Positions 22,268 through 34,861 of a stretch of DNA of 64,000 nucleotides are shown one piece after another (positions within the stretch are counted from its first letter, which is position 1; each line of letters starts with the position of its first letter). The notes below the pieces were generated by a model, which ran no database searches, was not told where the DNA came from, and worked only from the letters and a program-made list of their open reading frames with translations. Origin of the DNA: Oncomelania hupensis (Eukaryota; Mollusca; Gastropoda; Littorinimorpha; Pomatiopsidae); contig CM072523.1 in assembly GCA_036898135.1 (NCBI GenBank), positions 1,164,811 to 1,228,810 of the forward strand, in the 5' to 3' direction. Made by a program: the position numbers and the translations under genes.

Positions 22268-24344
22268 ATGGGAGTGAGGGATGGCTATTGTGGGCTATGG
22301 GATAACTGTGTACTGATCTAAGGAGTGAGGGATGGCTATTGTGGGCTATGGGATAACTGTGTACTGATCTAAGGAGTGAGGGACGGCTATTGTGGGCTAT
22401 GGGATAACTGTACTGATCTAAGGAGTGAGGGATGACTATTGTGGGCTATGGGATAACTGTGTACTGATCTAAGGAGTGAGGGATGACTATTGTGGGCTAT
22501 GGGATAACTGTGTACTGATCTAAGGAGTGAGGGATGACTATTGTGGGCTATGGGATAACTGTGTACTGATCTAAGGAGTGAGGGATGACTATTGTGGGCT
22601 ATAGGATAACTGTGTACTGATCTAAGGAGTGAGGGATGACTATTGTGGGCTATGGGATAACTGTGTACTGATCTAAGGAGTGAGGGATGACTATTGTGGG
22701 CTATGGGATAACTGTGTACTGATCTAAGGAGTGAGGGATGACTATTGTGGGCTATGGGATAACTGTACTGATCTAAGGAGTGAGGGATGACTATTGTGGG
22801 CTATGGGATAACTGTGTACTGATCTAAGGAGTGAGGGATGACTATTGTGGGCTATGGGATAACTGTACTGATCTAAGGAGTGAGGGATGACTATTGTGGG
22901 CTATAGGATAACTGTGTACTGATCTAAGGAGTGAGGGATGGCTATTGTGGGCTATAGGATATCTGTGTACTGATCTAAGGAGTGAGGGATGACTATTGTG
23001 GGCTATAGGATAACTGTGTACTGATCTAAGGAGTGAGGGATGGCTATTGTGGGCTATAGGATAACTGTGTACTGATCTAAGGAGTGAGGGATGACTATTG
23101 TGGGCTATAGGATAACGGTGTACTGATCTAAGGAGTGAGGGATGGCTATTGTGGGCTATAGGATAACTGTACTGATCTAAGGAGTGAGGGATGGCTATTG
23201 TGGGCTATAGGATAACTGTGTACTGATCTAAGGAGTGAGGGATGGCTATTGTGGGCTATAGGATAACTGTACTGATCTAAGGAGTGAGGGATGGCTATTG
23301 TGGGCTATGGGATAACTGTGTACTGATCTAAGGAGTGAGGGATGACTATTGTGGGCTATAGGATAACTGTACTGATCTAAGGAGTGAGGGATGGCTATTG
23401 TGGGCTATGGGATAACTGTGTACTGATCTAAGGAGTGAGGGATGGCTATTGTGGGCTATAGGATAACTGTGTACTGATCTAAGGAGTGAGGGATGGCTAT
23501 TGTGGGCTATGGGATAACTGTGTACTGATCTAAGGAGTGAGGGATGGCTATTGTGGGCTATGGGATAACTGTGTACTGATCTAAGGAGTGAGGGATGGCT
23601 ATTGTGGGCTATGGGATAACTGTACTGATCTAAGGAGTGAGGGATGGCTATTGTGGGCTATAGGATAACTGTGTACTGATCTAAGGAGTGAGGGATGGCT
23701 ATTGTGGGCTATGGGATAACTGTGTACTGATCTAAGGAGTGAGGGATGGCTATTGTGGGCTATGGGATAACTGTACTGATCTAAGGAGTGAGGGATGGCT
23801 TTGGTGGGCTATGGGATAACGGTGTACTGATCTAAGGAGTGAGGGATGGCTATTGTGGGCTTTAGGATAACTGTGTACTGATCTAAGGAGTGAGGGATGA
23901 CTATTGTGGGCTTTAGGATAACTGTGTACTGATCTAAGAAGTGAGGGATGGCTATTGTGGGCTATAGGATAACTGTGTACTGATCTAAGGAGTGAGGGAT
24001 GGCTTTGGTGGGCTATGGGATAACGGTGTACTGATCTAAGGAGTGAGGGATGGCTATTGTGGGCTTTAGGATAACTGTGTACTGATCTAAGGAGTGAGGG
24101 ATGACTATTGTGGGCTTTAGGATAACTGTGTACTGATCTAAGAAGTGAGGGATGGCTATTGTGGGCTATAGGATAACTGTGTACTGATCTAAGGAGTGAG
24201 GGATGGCTATTGTGGGCTATGGGATAACTGTGTACTGATCTAAGGAGTGAGGGATGGCTATTGTGGGCTATGGGATAACTGTGTACTGATCTAAGGAGTG
24301 AGGGATGGCTTTGGTGGGATATGGGATAACTGTGTACTGATAAC
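22268..24344. repeat. 51-bp minisatellite, about 41 copies
   Basis: Unit AAGGAGTGAGGGATGGCTAT then TGTGGGCTATGGGATAACTG and TGTACTGATCT (51 bp). A 49-bp form lacks one GT. Variants (GACTATT, CTATAGG, CTTTAGG, GGCTTTGG) occur in ordered blocks; a block of about 200 bp near 23790-23990 is repeated near 24000-24200. Copy B has no equivalent. A 202-residue minus-strand open frame is a by-product of the period being divisible by three. Confidence 0.96.
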
Positions 24345-24389
24345 AGCTGACCAAACATCTAGCGCGTTACGTCAGAGGGGTGAGGAGGA

Positions 24390-24391
<2 letters not shown>

Positions 24392-24467
<76 letters not shown>
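24392..24467. repeat. (GT)n microsatellite
   Basis: About 38 uninterrupted GT units, the right-hand end of the segment missing from copy B. Confidence 0.98.
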
Positions 24468-24471
<4 letters not shown>

Positions 24472-24760
24472 AGCACAAAGTGACCATGCTGTCTGGCGGC
24501 GTGTTAGCGGTGCTGTAATGGCAGGCCACAGAGCAGTGTGAGCGGACAGTAATGCCAAATGAGAGAGATGGTTGGTTGTGTGGTCAATGACGCTTTACAA
24601 AGGAAAAGGAGGATCCTCCCCTCCCCCCCCTCCCCTCTCGCCTCCCATCCCCTCGCCGTAATCAGCTCTGTCTTGGAGTTGGGAAAGGAAAACTCAGGTT
24701 TTGACGTTGCCGTTTTCTTTAAAACACAGGAGAGAGTCAAATTAGGAGAAGAAAAAGAAA

Positions 24761-24856
24761 GGAGGAGGAGGAGGAGGAGGAGGAGGAGGAGAAGAAGAAG
24801 AAGAAGAAGAAGAAGAAGAAGAAGAAGAAGAAGAAGAAGAAGAAGAAGAAGAAGAA
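24761..24856. repeat. (GGA)n(GAA)n microsatellite
   Basis: Purine tract of AGG then GAA units, much shorter in copy B (39380-39420). Confidence 0.97.
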
Positions 24857-24964
24857 AGTGCCCCTTTCATCAATTTCATTGTGGATTGGAGATTCATATT
24901 TAGTTATATGTAAAGCTAAGATTGTTGATGTTTGATTATTGATGTGTAATACTTGCATGAGGGT

Positions 24965-26143
24965 AGATAGATACAACGTTTATAGGGTCCAGCGGAATGC
25001 TAAGAGCAGAATCAGGAACCACTAAAATATATGGTAAAAATGGCAACAAAACTGGCTTAGCTAATGAAATCCAAACGAGCACACATACAAGATGACATGA
25101 CCTATATGCGATAACATAAACCAACAGCATGTAAACAGGCTTTGGCCATTGCAAGCTTTACACATCTCATTAAAACGTATCCAACCAAAATATCTTTCTC
25201 TCTCGTCATTCAGATCAGCACATTCAGACCTAAAATGGCGGACGGAAAATGTTTGTCACATTTAAAGCACCACGGTGGTTCTTCTGTGTTCAAAAGGAAA
25301 CTATGGGTGACATAAGTATGCCCAATATGAAGGCGATCCAAAACAGCTTCATCTTTGCGAGTGGACGCAAAATTAGGCAAAGAAGCACACAAATCTGGAA
25401 GAATTTAAAACAATTTGTTATTGATTTGATTACACATTCGGTCTGCCAGAGCTGTTTACAATAAGAGCCAGTCATACAACGCAGGTCAGAGTATGGAAAA
25501 AACTGAGAAAAAAAAACTGAAGGAAAATAAAGATGAAGAGCTTCTTTAGCCGCTTTGTCCACTGCAATATTGCCGCGGATACCCATGTGACTAGGTACCG
25601 ACATAAAACTATCCTTTTACTTTCACAAACAAGTTGTGTGTGGAGGTCATGGATCTCTTCCAGAAAAGGTGCGATGTTTTTCTCGGAAATAGCCTGAAGT
25701 GTTGAAAGTGAATCGGATACGATTAAAAATGAGGATCTTTTGGACAGAAATACCTGTTTCGGAGCTAAATGGTTTGCCTTGAGCGCAGCTGTATAAACAG
25801 AACAAAAATCAGGTATACGCTGTTGCAAAGGCTTGTCGAGGTGTCTCCCAGAGACCGACCTAGCAGCAACTGCGTCTCCTTTCTTCAACCCGTCCGTAAA
25901 ATGTTTATCGTATCTTTTATACAATGAACATAGTTCTAGGTAAAGTTGCTCATAAACAGCTTCGGAAGTTTCGTTCTTTTGGAAGAATGTGAGATTGAAG
26001 TTGATAATGGGGTTGATGCGTGTCCAAGGTGGGAGCACAGTTAGCAATTGGTCATCATTAACAGCGTCAATATGATCCTGAAGGGTAAAGGATTGACAAT
26101 CATAATCACCATCTTTACTATCCCCATACAAATACAAGGGCAT
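24965..26143 (-). pseudogene. LINE fragment with RNase H domain, copy A
   Basis: Minus-strand frames read, in order: LTVLPPWTRINPIINFNLTF; KHFTDGLKKGDAVAARSVSG (RNase H first strand, Asp in TDG); CSVYTAALKANHLAPKQVFL; SFLIVSDSLSTLQAI (Asp); GIRGNIAVDKAAKEAL (final Asp); then EAVLDRLHIGHTYVTHSFLL and EEPPWCFKCDK, the cysteine-containing tail. The 3' end runs through CCGCTGGACCCTATAAAC to a (GATA)-like tail near 24965. At least two frameshifts break it, no reverse transcriptase is present, and the usual Glu after YTA is Ala. It resembles RNase H-bearing LINEs of the I group; the clade is uncertain. Confidence 0.8.
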
Positions 26144-26309
26144 TTGTGTGCGGCGTACTTATCAACACAACGGTACTAAAAGCAACAACAACTTGAGAAA
26201 TACAAAAGACAATAGACATTGAAGCTTGACGTCTACAACCACCATTTTGCAATAAGTATTGCACACGGTGGTAACGATCCCAGGAAAAATGGGTAGGAAA
26301 CATGGGTAG

Positions 26310-26452
26310 GAATCAACGCTGACCCATCAGAGCAACCCTACTGCCAAGATCGACAGTGACAAAATGGACGCGTTGACCTTGCCCACCCCGGAATTGGAAC
26401 CTGAGTCATCTGTGTGCCAGGCGAACGCTCTACCCACTGAGTCAAATCTCAA
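26310..26452 (-). repeat. SINE family S2 copy
   Basis: Minus strand: GACTCAGTGGGTAGAGCGTT then CGCCTGGCACACAGATGACT and CAGGTTCCAATTCCGGGG, a tRNA-like head with A- and B-box. The body (ATTTTGTCACTGTCGATC...) is shared with 13845-13978 and 40845-40975. Confidence 0.72.
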
Positions 26453-26497
26453 AATGATGTAGTGCCAGTAACAAAGTCTGAACCACACTACAGATAA

Positions 26498-28118
26498 GAT
26501 GACTACGGACTGTTGATCCGCAGTAGCACTATCACGTCACTAAATAAAGCCACAGTGTGATAGGATAGATGACTACGGACTGTTGATCAGCAGTAGCACT
26601 ATCACGTCACTAAATAAAGCCACAGTGTGATAGGATAGATGACTACGGACTGTTGATCAGCAGTAGCACTATCACGTCACTAAATAAAGCCACAGTGTGA
26701 TAGGATAGATGACTACGGACTGTTGATCAGCAGTAGCACTATCACGTCACTAAATAAAGCCACAGTGTGATAGGATAGATGACTACGGACTGTTGATCAA
26801 CAGTAGCACTATCACGTCACTAAATAAAGCCACAGTGTGATAGGATAGATGACTACGGACTGTTGGTCAGCAGTAGCACTATCACGTCACTAAATAAAGC
26901 CACAGTGTGATAGGATAGATGACTACGGACTGTTGATCAGCAGTAGCACTATCACGTCACTAAATAAAGCCACAGTGTGATAGGATAGATGACTACGGAC
27001 TGTTGATCAGCAGTAGCACTATGACGTCACTAAATAAAGCCACAGTGTGATAGGATAGATGATGACTACGGACTGTTGATCAGCAGTAGCACTATGACGT
27101 CACTAAATAAAGCCACAGTGTGATAGGATAGATGATGACTACGGACTGTTGATCAACAGTAGCACTATCACGTCACTAAATAAAGCCACAGTGTGATAGG
27201 ATAGATGACTACGGACTGTTGGTCAGCAGTAGCACTATCACGTCACTAAATAAAGCCACAGTGTGATAGGATAGATGACTACGGACTGTTGATCAGCAGT
27301 AGCACTATCACGTCACTAAATAAAGCCACAGTGTGGTAGGATAGATGACTACGGACTGTTGATCAGCAGTAGCACTATCACGTCACTAAATAAAGCCACA
27401 GTGTGATAGGATAGATGACTACGGACTGTTGATCAGCAGTAGCACTATCACGTCACTAAATAAAGCCACAGTGTGATAGGATAGATGACTACGGACTGTT
27501 GATCAGCAGTAGCACTATCACGTCACTAAATAAAGCCACAGTGTGATAGGATAGATGACTACGGACTGTTGATCGGCAGTAGCACTATCACGTCACTAAA
27601 TAAAGCCACAGTGTGATAGGATAGATGACTACGGACTGTTGATCGGCAGTAGCACTATCACGTCACTAAATAAAGCCACAGTGTGATAGGATAGATGACT
27701 ACGGACTGTTGATCAGCAGTAGCACTATCACGTCACTAAATAAAGCCACAGTGTGATAGGATAGATGACTACGGACTGTTGATCAGCAGTAGCACTATCA
27801 CGTCACTAAATAAAGCCACAGTGTGATAGGATAGATGACTACGGACTGTTGATCAGCAGTAGCACTATCACGTCACTAAATAAAGCCACAGTGTGATAGG
27901 ATAGATGACTACGGACTGTTGATCGGCAGTAGCACTATCACGTCACTAAATAAAGCCACAGTGTGATAGGATAGATGACTACGGACTGTTGATCGGCAGT
28001 AGCACTATCACGTCACTAAATAAAGCCACAGTGTGATTGGATAGATGACTACGGACTGTTGATCGGCAGTAGCACTATCACGTCACTAAATAAAGCCACA
28101 GTGTGATAGGATAGATGG
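26498..28118. repeat. 70-bp minisatellite, about 23 copies
   Basis: Unit GATGACTACGGACTGTTGAT then CAGCAGTAGCACTATCACGT, CACTAAATAAAGCCACAGTG and TGATAGGATA. Variants include CGGCAG, CAACAG, GGTCAG and ATGACG; some units carry GATGATGACTACG. Copy B has only two units at the same place (41020-41165). Confidence 0.97.
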
Positions 28119-28638
28119 TTATTTTCAAACCGCTGTAGTCAACATCCCATGTTTAATATCATTGACGTTCTTCAACCTTTTTTCAAATGCCGGGAAGGCG
28201 TGAAGTGAAAGGTACAAAGGTGATGGAGGGGTGGGGGGGGGGCAGAAAGGGCGTAATATATGTGTGACAACGCTGCTTGTTTTATTATTGATTTTCTCTT
28301 TTGGTCACCCCTTTTGAGATGAGAAGGGACAACTAGGGCCTGGGAGGAAAATGGGGAGAAGAGAGAGAGAGAGAGAGAGAGAGGGTGAGGAAGAAAAGAA
28401 AGCGAGAGACCTTTGGGGCAACTTTGGCTTGGAAGGAAAAGGAAGATATAGGGAGTGTGTGTGGGCTGGAGGGGGGGGGGAGTAGAGGGGTTGACTAGTG
28501 TACCAGGTACATGTGTAGGGAGTGGGTGTTTGAGACCTTGGAGGAAGATATGATGAAGGTTAATAGGAGAGGTGAGACAAACAGACTAACGGGAGTGGAG
28601 TGAGTTGGTTAAGTAAGAAAGGGAATAGAGACTAGGGT

Positions 28639-28707
<69 letters not shown>

Positions 28708-30339
28708 GGGGTGGTGGCGCAATGAAGGCTATAGGAAGGGTTTAACGAAGCAAATGGGTTAGGGTTTACTTGGCGAGTTGTGTATGTGTTAGTGCGAGGA
28801 AGCAAACTGGGATTAGTTGAGAGAGGAAGCAGGAAGGGGATGGGGTGGGGACTAGACTGAGGTTAGATGGAGGGAGACTAGACTGAGGTTAGATGGAGGG
28901 GGACTAGACAGGTTAGGAGGTTAGGCGGGGAGAGAAGTAAGACATTGGGCGGTAGGTCTATTGTGGACGTCTCGGCCACTTTCCGCTCTTGCTGATGCAG
29001 CTTTTCCATTTCAGTGCTGCACTCTTCTGAAATTTTGGCCTTTTGTGTGGAGAAATGCCCTGAAAACTTGACGCTGTTAACTTGCTGTTTACGATGCAGG
29101 TTTTCAGTACAGCAACAACTACAGCAGTAGCAACAACATCCAGCTGCTGTACTCTTTTAGTGGTGTTTTTCATTCTTCTTCTTCTCGTCCACGCAACGGT
29201 AAAAGCACGCAATGGTTTCTGCACATACACACACACACGCACACACACACACACATACACACACACCCACACACACACACACACACACAAGTACCATAAG
29301 AGTAAGATGTGTTTCACCTTAAGAGTAAAACGAGTTTCACCTTAAGAAGAAGTGTTCCCCATAAGAGGAAGACGTGCTTCACTTGGTACCCGCAAGTCGT
29401 TCACTGTTTTAGTTCGTTTTTGTGATATTCAGTGCAACAGCAACTACATCAGTGTCAAAACCAACAGAAACAGCGAGCTATGTTATTGGTGACTGTGATT
29501 AGCAATGCAACAGCACCAAAAAAAAAGAAGGATTTGTGCTGAGGATAACAGATAGCCAAAACTATGAGCTTTGATTGCAGTTCGTGCCTTATTTACAGTG
29601 GATGTTATTGTGATGGTTTCAGTGTCTTCCTCAGCACCAACAACTTCCACAACGAGGAAGGTAAAAGTTTTGTAAAACTTAGGAAGTAGTTGTCTTGCCC
29701 AAAGAAACGGGATTGGAGTTGTACAACAAGATATTGACGCGTTTTGGGTTGTCTTAGCATCAAGGACACGGGATTGGAGTTGTACAACAAGATATTGACG
29801 CGTTTTGGGTTGTCTTAGCATCAAGGACAAAGTGTTCGTCAATGGTGAACTTCTCCAACTCAGATACATTTCCTTAAAGAATGTGTCTGGCCTAGGAGGA
29901 GGATGTGGATCTGTTGTAATGTGTTTCGCTGTGTCAGAAATCCTGCAATTTTAGAACCCATAGAGAATTAATTGATGCACGCGTTCATAAAATGCTGACC
30001 TCTCCAACTCAAAAACTAAAAATCCTGTTTATAACACATTTAATATTTGTGGTGCAGAAGTTGTGTTTAAAAGTCTTTGGATTGTGTTTAGTTCTATGCG
30101 TCCGTTGTTGCATGGCTAGTATTTGCAGCTACAGAACTTGATTTCTTAACGCTTGTTTTTGCTGCAGTGGCATTACGTCAATATTTATTATATCTGCAGC
30201 ATTGGTTCTGTAGTATTTTTCGAATTTTATTTTGTGTCCTGCTCTAAACCACATGCACGCACAGATGAACGCACAGTGCAGAAACTATTAGCAGATCATG
30301 TTAGAAATTATATTTGCAGCGTTAAAATGACGTTCGTGA
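28119..30339. other. Copy A unique-sequence block with microsatellites
   Basis: (GA)n at 28362-28385 and 28641-28697, (CA)n at 29225-29290, and a 61-bp tandem pair at 29707-29828 (ACGGGATTGGAGTTGTACAA...) that is single in copy B. No coding exon or RNA gene recognised; short open frames are not conserved between copies. Confidence 0.65.
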
Positions 30340-30545
30340 GTGTGGGGACAGGTAGCTCAGTTGGTAGAGCGGCGTACTAGTAACCGAAAGGTACCAGGTT
30401 CGAATCCCGGATTGGCCAAAGTGTGACCATATAATTTTCCTCTTACCATCAACTGGTTCGCTGGTGTCAGAATAATGTGACCAGTAGTCGCCTATACGCT
30501 CCGGTGTCGTGTGACTTTAATCTACAATTACCCTTTACCATTTTT
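30340..30545 (+). repeat. SINE family S1, copy A
   Basis: Flanked by ACGTTCGTGA at 30330-30339 and 30546-30555. The head carries GGTAGCTCAGTTGGTAGAGC and GGTTCGAATCCCGG, then a body GTGTGACCATATAATTTTCC shared with the copy at 20163-20352. The copy-B equivalent at 44856 has the same target duplication, so the insertion predates the segmental duplication. Confidence 0.88.
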
Positions 30546-31479
30546 ACGTTCGTGATATGTTGTTGCAGCAGTAGAGTTTTGGAACCCTTTGACCTGTGTT
30601 TCACTCTCATACAGACAACAAAAATTAAAACCACTCGCCACAAACCCCTATTGGCAGATGATCTCACAACATTATATTTACCGCAGTAAAATAACGTTAG
30701 GACTGTTTTGTGGTTGAACGTGCAAGAGCGTGTGGGGTCCTTGTGCTTGGATTTCTGTCGATGCACTTGTCGATGAGAGATTTCTCCCGCTTTCTTGCAT
30801 CAGAATCTCCGGAGACGTGTGTTTCCTGCAGCAAAGCCCTCAAGCTTTGTTTTTTGTTCCATTTTATAGCTCGGGGTAACAACATTCCTTTAGACTTGCG
30901 TTTACCGCCAGAATGGCTGTTCAGGTTTATGTTTGTATGGAGGCACGTTAAGTTCGTACATAGAAATCTTGTGAATGATGCGTTGAAGGTTTGAATTCAC
31001 GATGTGTGTTTTGACTTTCTTATATAGCGCATTTCTAGCTCAATAGGTGCTCAAGGCGCTGTCCCAAACAAAATCCTAATTCAAGGCCTTGTGACTGCTG
31101 GTTTTTTTTAAGCTATAAAAAATAATCCTTTGAGTAGCTGGTTTCTGCAGTTTCTGTTGACGCATTTTAATTAGAAAAGAAGTCTTGCGAGGTGAGTGTT
31201 AGTTATGTCCTGCAGTATCAAAGTAGTAATTTTATATAGCTCACTTCTGCAGCTGTAAGAGCTGAACATCTCTGGAATCAAGAGTTGTGAATGAAAACCT
31301 GAAACTTGCAAAGTGTTGTTTGGTTTTATGGCTATAGAGAGCGTACAGCTGCGTCGCTTTCTTTGCCTTTAGGCACAATCCTGGCGTTGTGAAGACTTAC
31401 GTCACTTCGGTGAAAATACGTCACAAGCATTGGCGAGCGGGTGAATGAATGGTTCGGTACTTGTAGTCTGCTGAAGTCC

Positions 31480-31640
31480 TCTTTTGGCAAACAGAACTTC
31501 TTCATGGCTTTGTAAAAGATCGACCGAGAAAGTGGAACATTCTTCCACTTAATAGCCTCCAGACCAAGTTGGGCAAGTCACGGACAGTTTTCTGCTTTAA
31601 AAGCAAACTTTTTGCACGAAAGAAACTTTAACTCCGTGCT
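31480..31640 (+). pseudogene. Possible LINE C-terminal fragment, copy A
   Basis: The plus-strand frame reads GFVKDRPRKWNILPLNSLQT then FCFKSKLFARKKL. The pattern W-N-x-L-P...F-K-S-x-L resembles the C-terminal tail of CR1/Jockey-type LINEs. It is short and repeated at 46005-46170. Could be chance, but both copies keep the pattern. Confidence 0.35.
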
Positions 31641-31753
31641 CCTAAAAAAGACTTCCTTTCTCCTGCAGCAATCTTTTTATTTTTATTTTTTTTTTAAATA
31701 TTTTAAAGTTGTGTATTTGTGCGGCCAAAATGTCAGATTTATTTTTCTTGTAC

Positions 31754-31754
<1 letters not shown>

Positions 31755-31803
<49 letters not shown>

Positions 31804-31873
31804 CTTCTTCTTCTTCTTCTTCTTCTTCTTCTTCTTCTTCTTCTTCTTCTTCTTCTTCTTCTTCTTCTTCTTC
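31755..31873. repeat. (GTT)n(CTT)n microsatellite
   Basis: About 15 GTT then 24 CTT units. Copy B has 8-9 GTT then about 27 CTT (46267-46373). Confidence 0.98.
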
Positions 31874-32086
31874 AGGACTGTGTAGCACATGAAGGCGGTG
31901 TGTGGTTGAGGTGGTGGCGTGTGGTTGAGGTGGTGGTGTGACTGACAGCTAACACGTGTCACAACGCCAACGACCTCTGGCCAGGAACACTATCGGCTGC
32001 CGATGATGGTGGAGGAATGGGCGGGGAGAAGGAAGTGGGAACACGAAGGCAGGGGATGAAACAATAAGTATTGTCGGTAGAGCTTG

Positions 32087-32087
<1 letters not shown>

Positions 32088-32158
<71 letters not shown>

Positions 32159-32180
32159 GCTACTACTACCACTACTACTA
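32088..32180. repeat. (CTA)n microsatellite at duplication edge
   Basis: CTA units, with GCTACTACTACCACTACTAC at the end. Similarity between copies A and B stops inside this tract. Confidence 0.95.
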
Positions 32181-32319
32181 CGCACCCGATGCTCATCTAT
32201 TCAGACTCATTCAAGGAGTCTGACAGAGCCTAGGCCAGGAGAGGTTTAACCAGTCATGGCAGCAACTGGCACACTCTGCTAGATACCTTAAAGGAGTAGT
32301 AGTAGTAGTAGTAGTAGTA

Positions 32320-34079
32320 TGTAACGAAAGGGGTTATTATCAAGAATTGCGTGTATGCGTGCGTGAATATTCTGCGTGTTCGCCCGTCTCACACTTCCTA
32401 ACTCTCAAGAATTCTTTTGGCTGTCACACCCCCTTCTATTACTAGAAAATAAACAATAATCAACAAAGTTCACAAAAGTGCATCCAACTCAATCAATAAT
32501 ATGGAAAAAATGTATATATATAGTTTTGTACTCACGTACTTTGTAGAACAATCCGTGAATTAAATATACCATTCACAAAATCACACACATAAAGTTCCAA
32601 GGAGATAATCCGGGAGATTGTACACTGATCTCACAAACCCACGAGTAATATTCCAGAAAAGACAATCCAAGAATCACCAGTCACAAAAAATCACCAATGA
32701 GGTCCAGTCCCCGTCAACAGAGAGAGTTACCAAGAGTCTCATGGAGGACAGAATTCGCTGTCTGTCTTTTGTTTCCTTTTAATCCTCTGTCTCTGTCTAT
32801 ATCTATACACTATCTTCCTTCTCCTTATCCTTGGCCTTTCTATCTATCCATCCTGGGTATTCTCCCCTCTCTATCGTCGCTGTCGCTGCTGCTGTTGTGG
32901 CCGCTGCCGCCGTTGCTGCTGCTACTGCTGGGGTAGCGGTTGCTGCTGCTGATGATGATGATGATGATGTGGTAGCGGTTGCTACTGCTGCTGATGTGGT
33001 AGCGGTTACTACTAGTGTGGCAGTGGTTGCTGCTGATGATGTAGCAGGGGTTGCATGATGTAGCAGTGGTTGCTTCTCTCGTCTTCTTCTTCGTCTTCTT
33101 CTTTGGCTTCTTCTCTGGCCCCTTCTCGATACTTCCACCCTTCTTCTTCACGACTTCTTCTTCTTCTTCTCGTCTTCGTCTTCTTCTTCTTCTTCTCCTT
33201 TTCTTCTTCTTCTTCTTCTTCTTCTTCTTCTTCTTCCTCTTCTCGTCTTCGTCTTCTTCTTCTTCTCCTTCTTTTCTTCTTCTTCTTCTTCTTCTTCTTC
33301 TTCTTCTTCTTCTTCTTCTTCTTCTTCTTCTTCTCTCCTTCTTTCTTCTTCCTTCTTCTCCTTCTCTTCTGTCTTCCTTCTTCTCCCTTCTCTTTCGCCT
33401 CGAGGCCCCTCAGCCGGAGACTTCTGAAAACATACAAGTTTTCCCCCACTAAATATCTTGATACATAGACTTTTCTGTATTACCACATATACCTTTTCTC
33501 TCTCTCTGTGACAGGACCAGACCAGCAACATATAATTCAAAACTCATATGTGTAGAACACAGTTCACACATACGCAAAAATTGTAAAACTAATCATAACA
33601 ACTAATTATTATATTCTTGCCGCTAATTACTTTCATTCACAAAAATAAATATAATACTATACATTGCAAGTTGAGGTTTCAACCTCAAATCAAATACTAA
33701 TCCAATTTCAATTCGTTACTCAAAAATATACAACGATCCACCATCTCCATCACCCCCCTTATCCATCCTTCATACTAATATCAAAATTATCTATTATTAA
33801 TTCTTATTCCACAATAAGTAGAATATAATCATGGTTAAATTATTATTATGTTCATAATACAATATTTCAATGATAAACAATATATACCTGCAGACGCAGC
33901 TGCTAGAAGTACAAACACAACCCCTCCGTGGTACATACAAAAGAAGAATGCAAACATTTTTTTGAATAGATGTAATTGGTGAACCGTCACATGACTAGCT
34001 CAACCAATCAGAAATTAGTAATCAATAAAAAATATTATAATTTATATCTTCTCACAGGAAGATACTACAAACAGTCATC
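32320..34079 (-). mobile_element. LTR-1 of broken LTR composite
   Basis: Starts TGTAACGAAAGGGG after a (GTA)n tract and is similar to LTR-2 along its length (TGCGTGTATGCGTGCGTGAA, ATTCTGCGTGTT, GTGGTACATACAAAAGAAGA, GAACCGTCACATGACTAGCT). It stops at CAGTCATC, about 50 bp short of the LTR-2 end. It is longer than LTR-2 because of an expanded (CTT)n/(GCT)n block at 32870-33380. The long Lys/Glu/Ser-rich open frames here are microsatellite artefacts. Strand is taken from the Gag remnant. Confidence 0.75.
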
Positions 34080-34861
34080 AGTACAAGCAAGCATCAGAAA
34101 AGCATACTAAATGCAACAATTAATAGCTAACAACTTCCAATATTTAAATCTAAATTATACAGGTGAAATTTTATAAATAATTTGTTTTGAAGTGAAAACA
34201 AAACAAAACAAAAGAAATAGTAATAATAATGAAACACTATACTAAATAAACAAACGACGACAACAACATCACAACACAACAAAGAGAGAACTAAAACTCT
34301 AAACTAATATCGGTACAATAGAATACAAGAAATCAAAAGAAAACACAACTAAGTTCCACTTCGGCTAGAAAACACCGGAAGTTCCGTTAAAATGCCAAAA
34401 ATAAATCCTAAATACCTACAACAACTAAAATAGGGATGTGACAACTATAACTATACAAGACAGGATCCTAATACGTATAGAAAGAAAAACAAAACAATAC
34501 TGAATAGCTGAACTAGAATTAGCAATATATATATACAACAGGAAGAAAAATGAATCTAAGCCCTTTCTGATCCCAGAACTATACAAAGAATCAGACCCGT
34601 AAGGAAAGAATCGGAGACGGGGTATAATCTATACAAACACTAACATCCTACCCAAAAAGAAATGAAAACAACAATTTAACAAGTCATTTACACAGTACAC
34701 ACTTACTCCTAGCACACCAAAGTTAAGTGCCCAAAATTTATACAAAACCCTTCTACTGTTCAACTTATACTTATTCAATTAACTCCCACAATATAAACTC
34801 CCACTAAGATAATTAAATAATCTAAATCCCACTAACTAACTACGGGTTTCAGGGTCACCAC
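34080..34861 (-). mobile_element. Presumed LTR element leader, with primer-binding site
   Basis: AT-rich DNA without a recognisable frame. On the minus strand the bases directly after LTR-2 read GTGGTGACCCTGAAACCCG, a plausible tRNA primer-binding site (TGGTGACCC form) at about 34843-34861. This is why LTR-2 can be read as a 5' LTR of a second element to its left. Confidence 0.5.

Larger units (their letters stand above)
18900..32180 (+). repeat. Segmental duplication, copy A
   Basis: This segment recurs, in the same orientation and order, at 38172-46670. Shared landmarks include GTAACGGCCGGAGCTTGGAA (near 19000 and 38330), the RNase H LINE fragment, the 70-bp satellite edge, the (GA)n cluster at 28.3-28.7 kb, the S1 SINE at 30340 and a (GTT)n(CTT)n tract. 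It is longer than copy B because it holds a THAP element, a 51-bp array and a 23-copy 70-bp array. Confidence 0.92.

Noticed and set aside
23750..24358. 202-residue minus-strand open frame with SHPSLLRSVHSYP repeats
   Set aside because: It is wholly inside the 51-bp minisatellite, whose period is divisible by three; no independent sign of coding.
30340..30420. A true tRNA gene
   Set aside because: A and B boxes are present but the anticodon stem does not pair, and the unit continues into a SINE body with target duplications; the same applies at 44856 and 20163.
33012..33540. Long Lys/Glu or Ser/Leu-rich open frames
   Set aside because: Translations of (CTT)n tracts inside LTR-1; the same holds near 35.4-36.0 and 37.8-38.0 kb.
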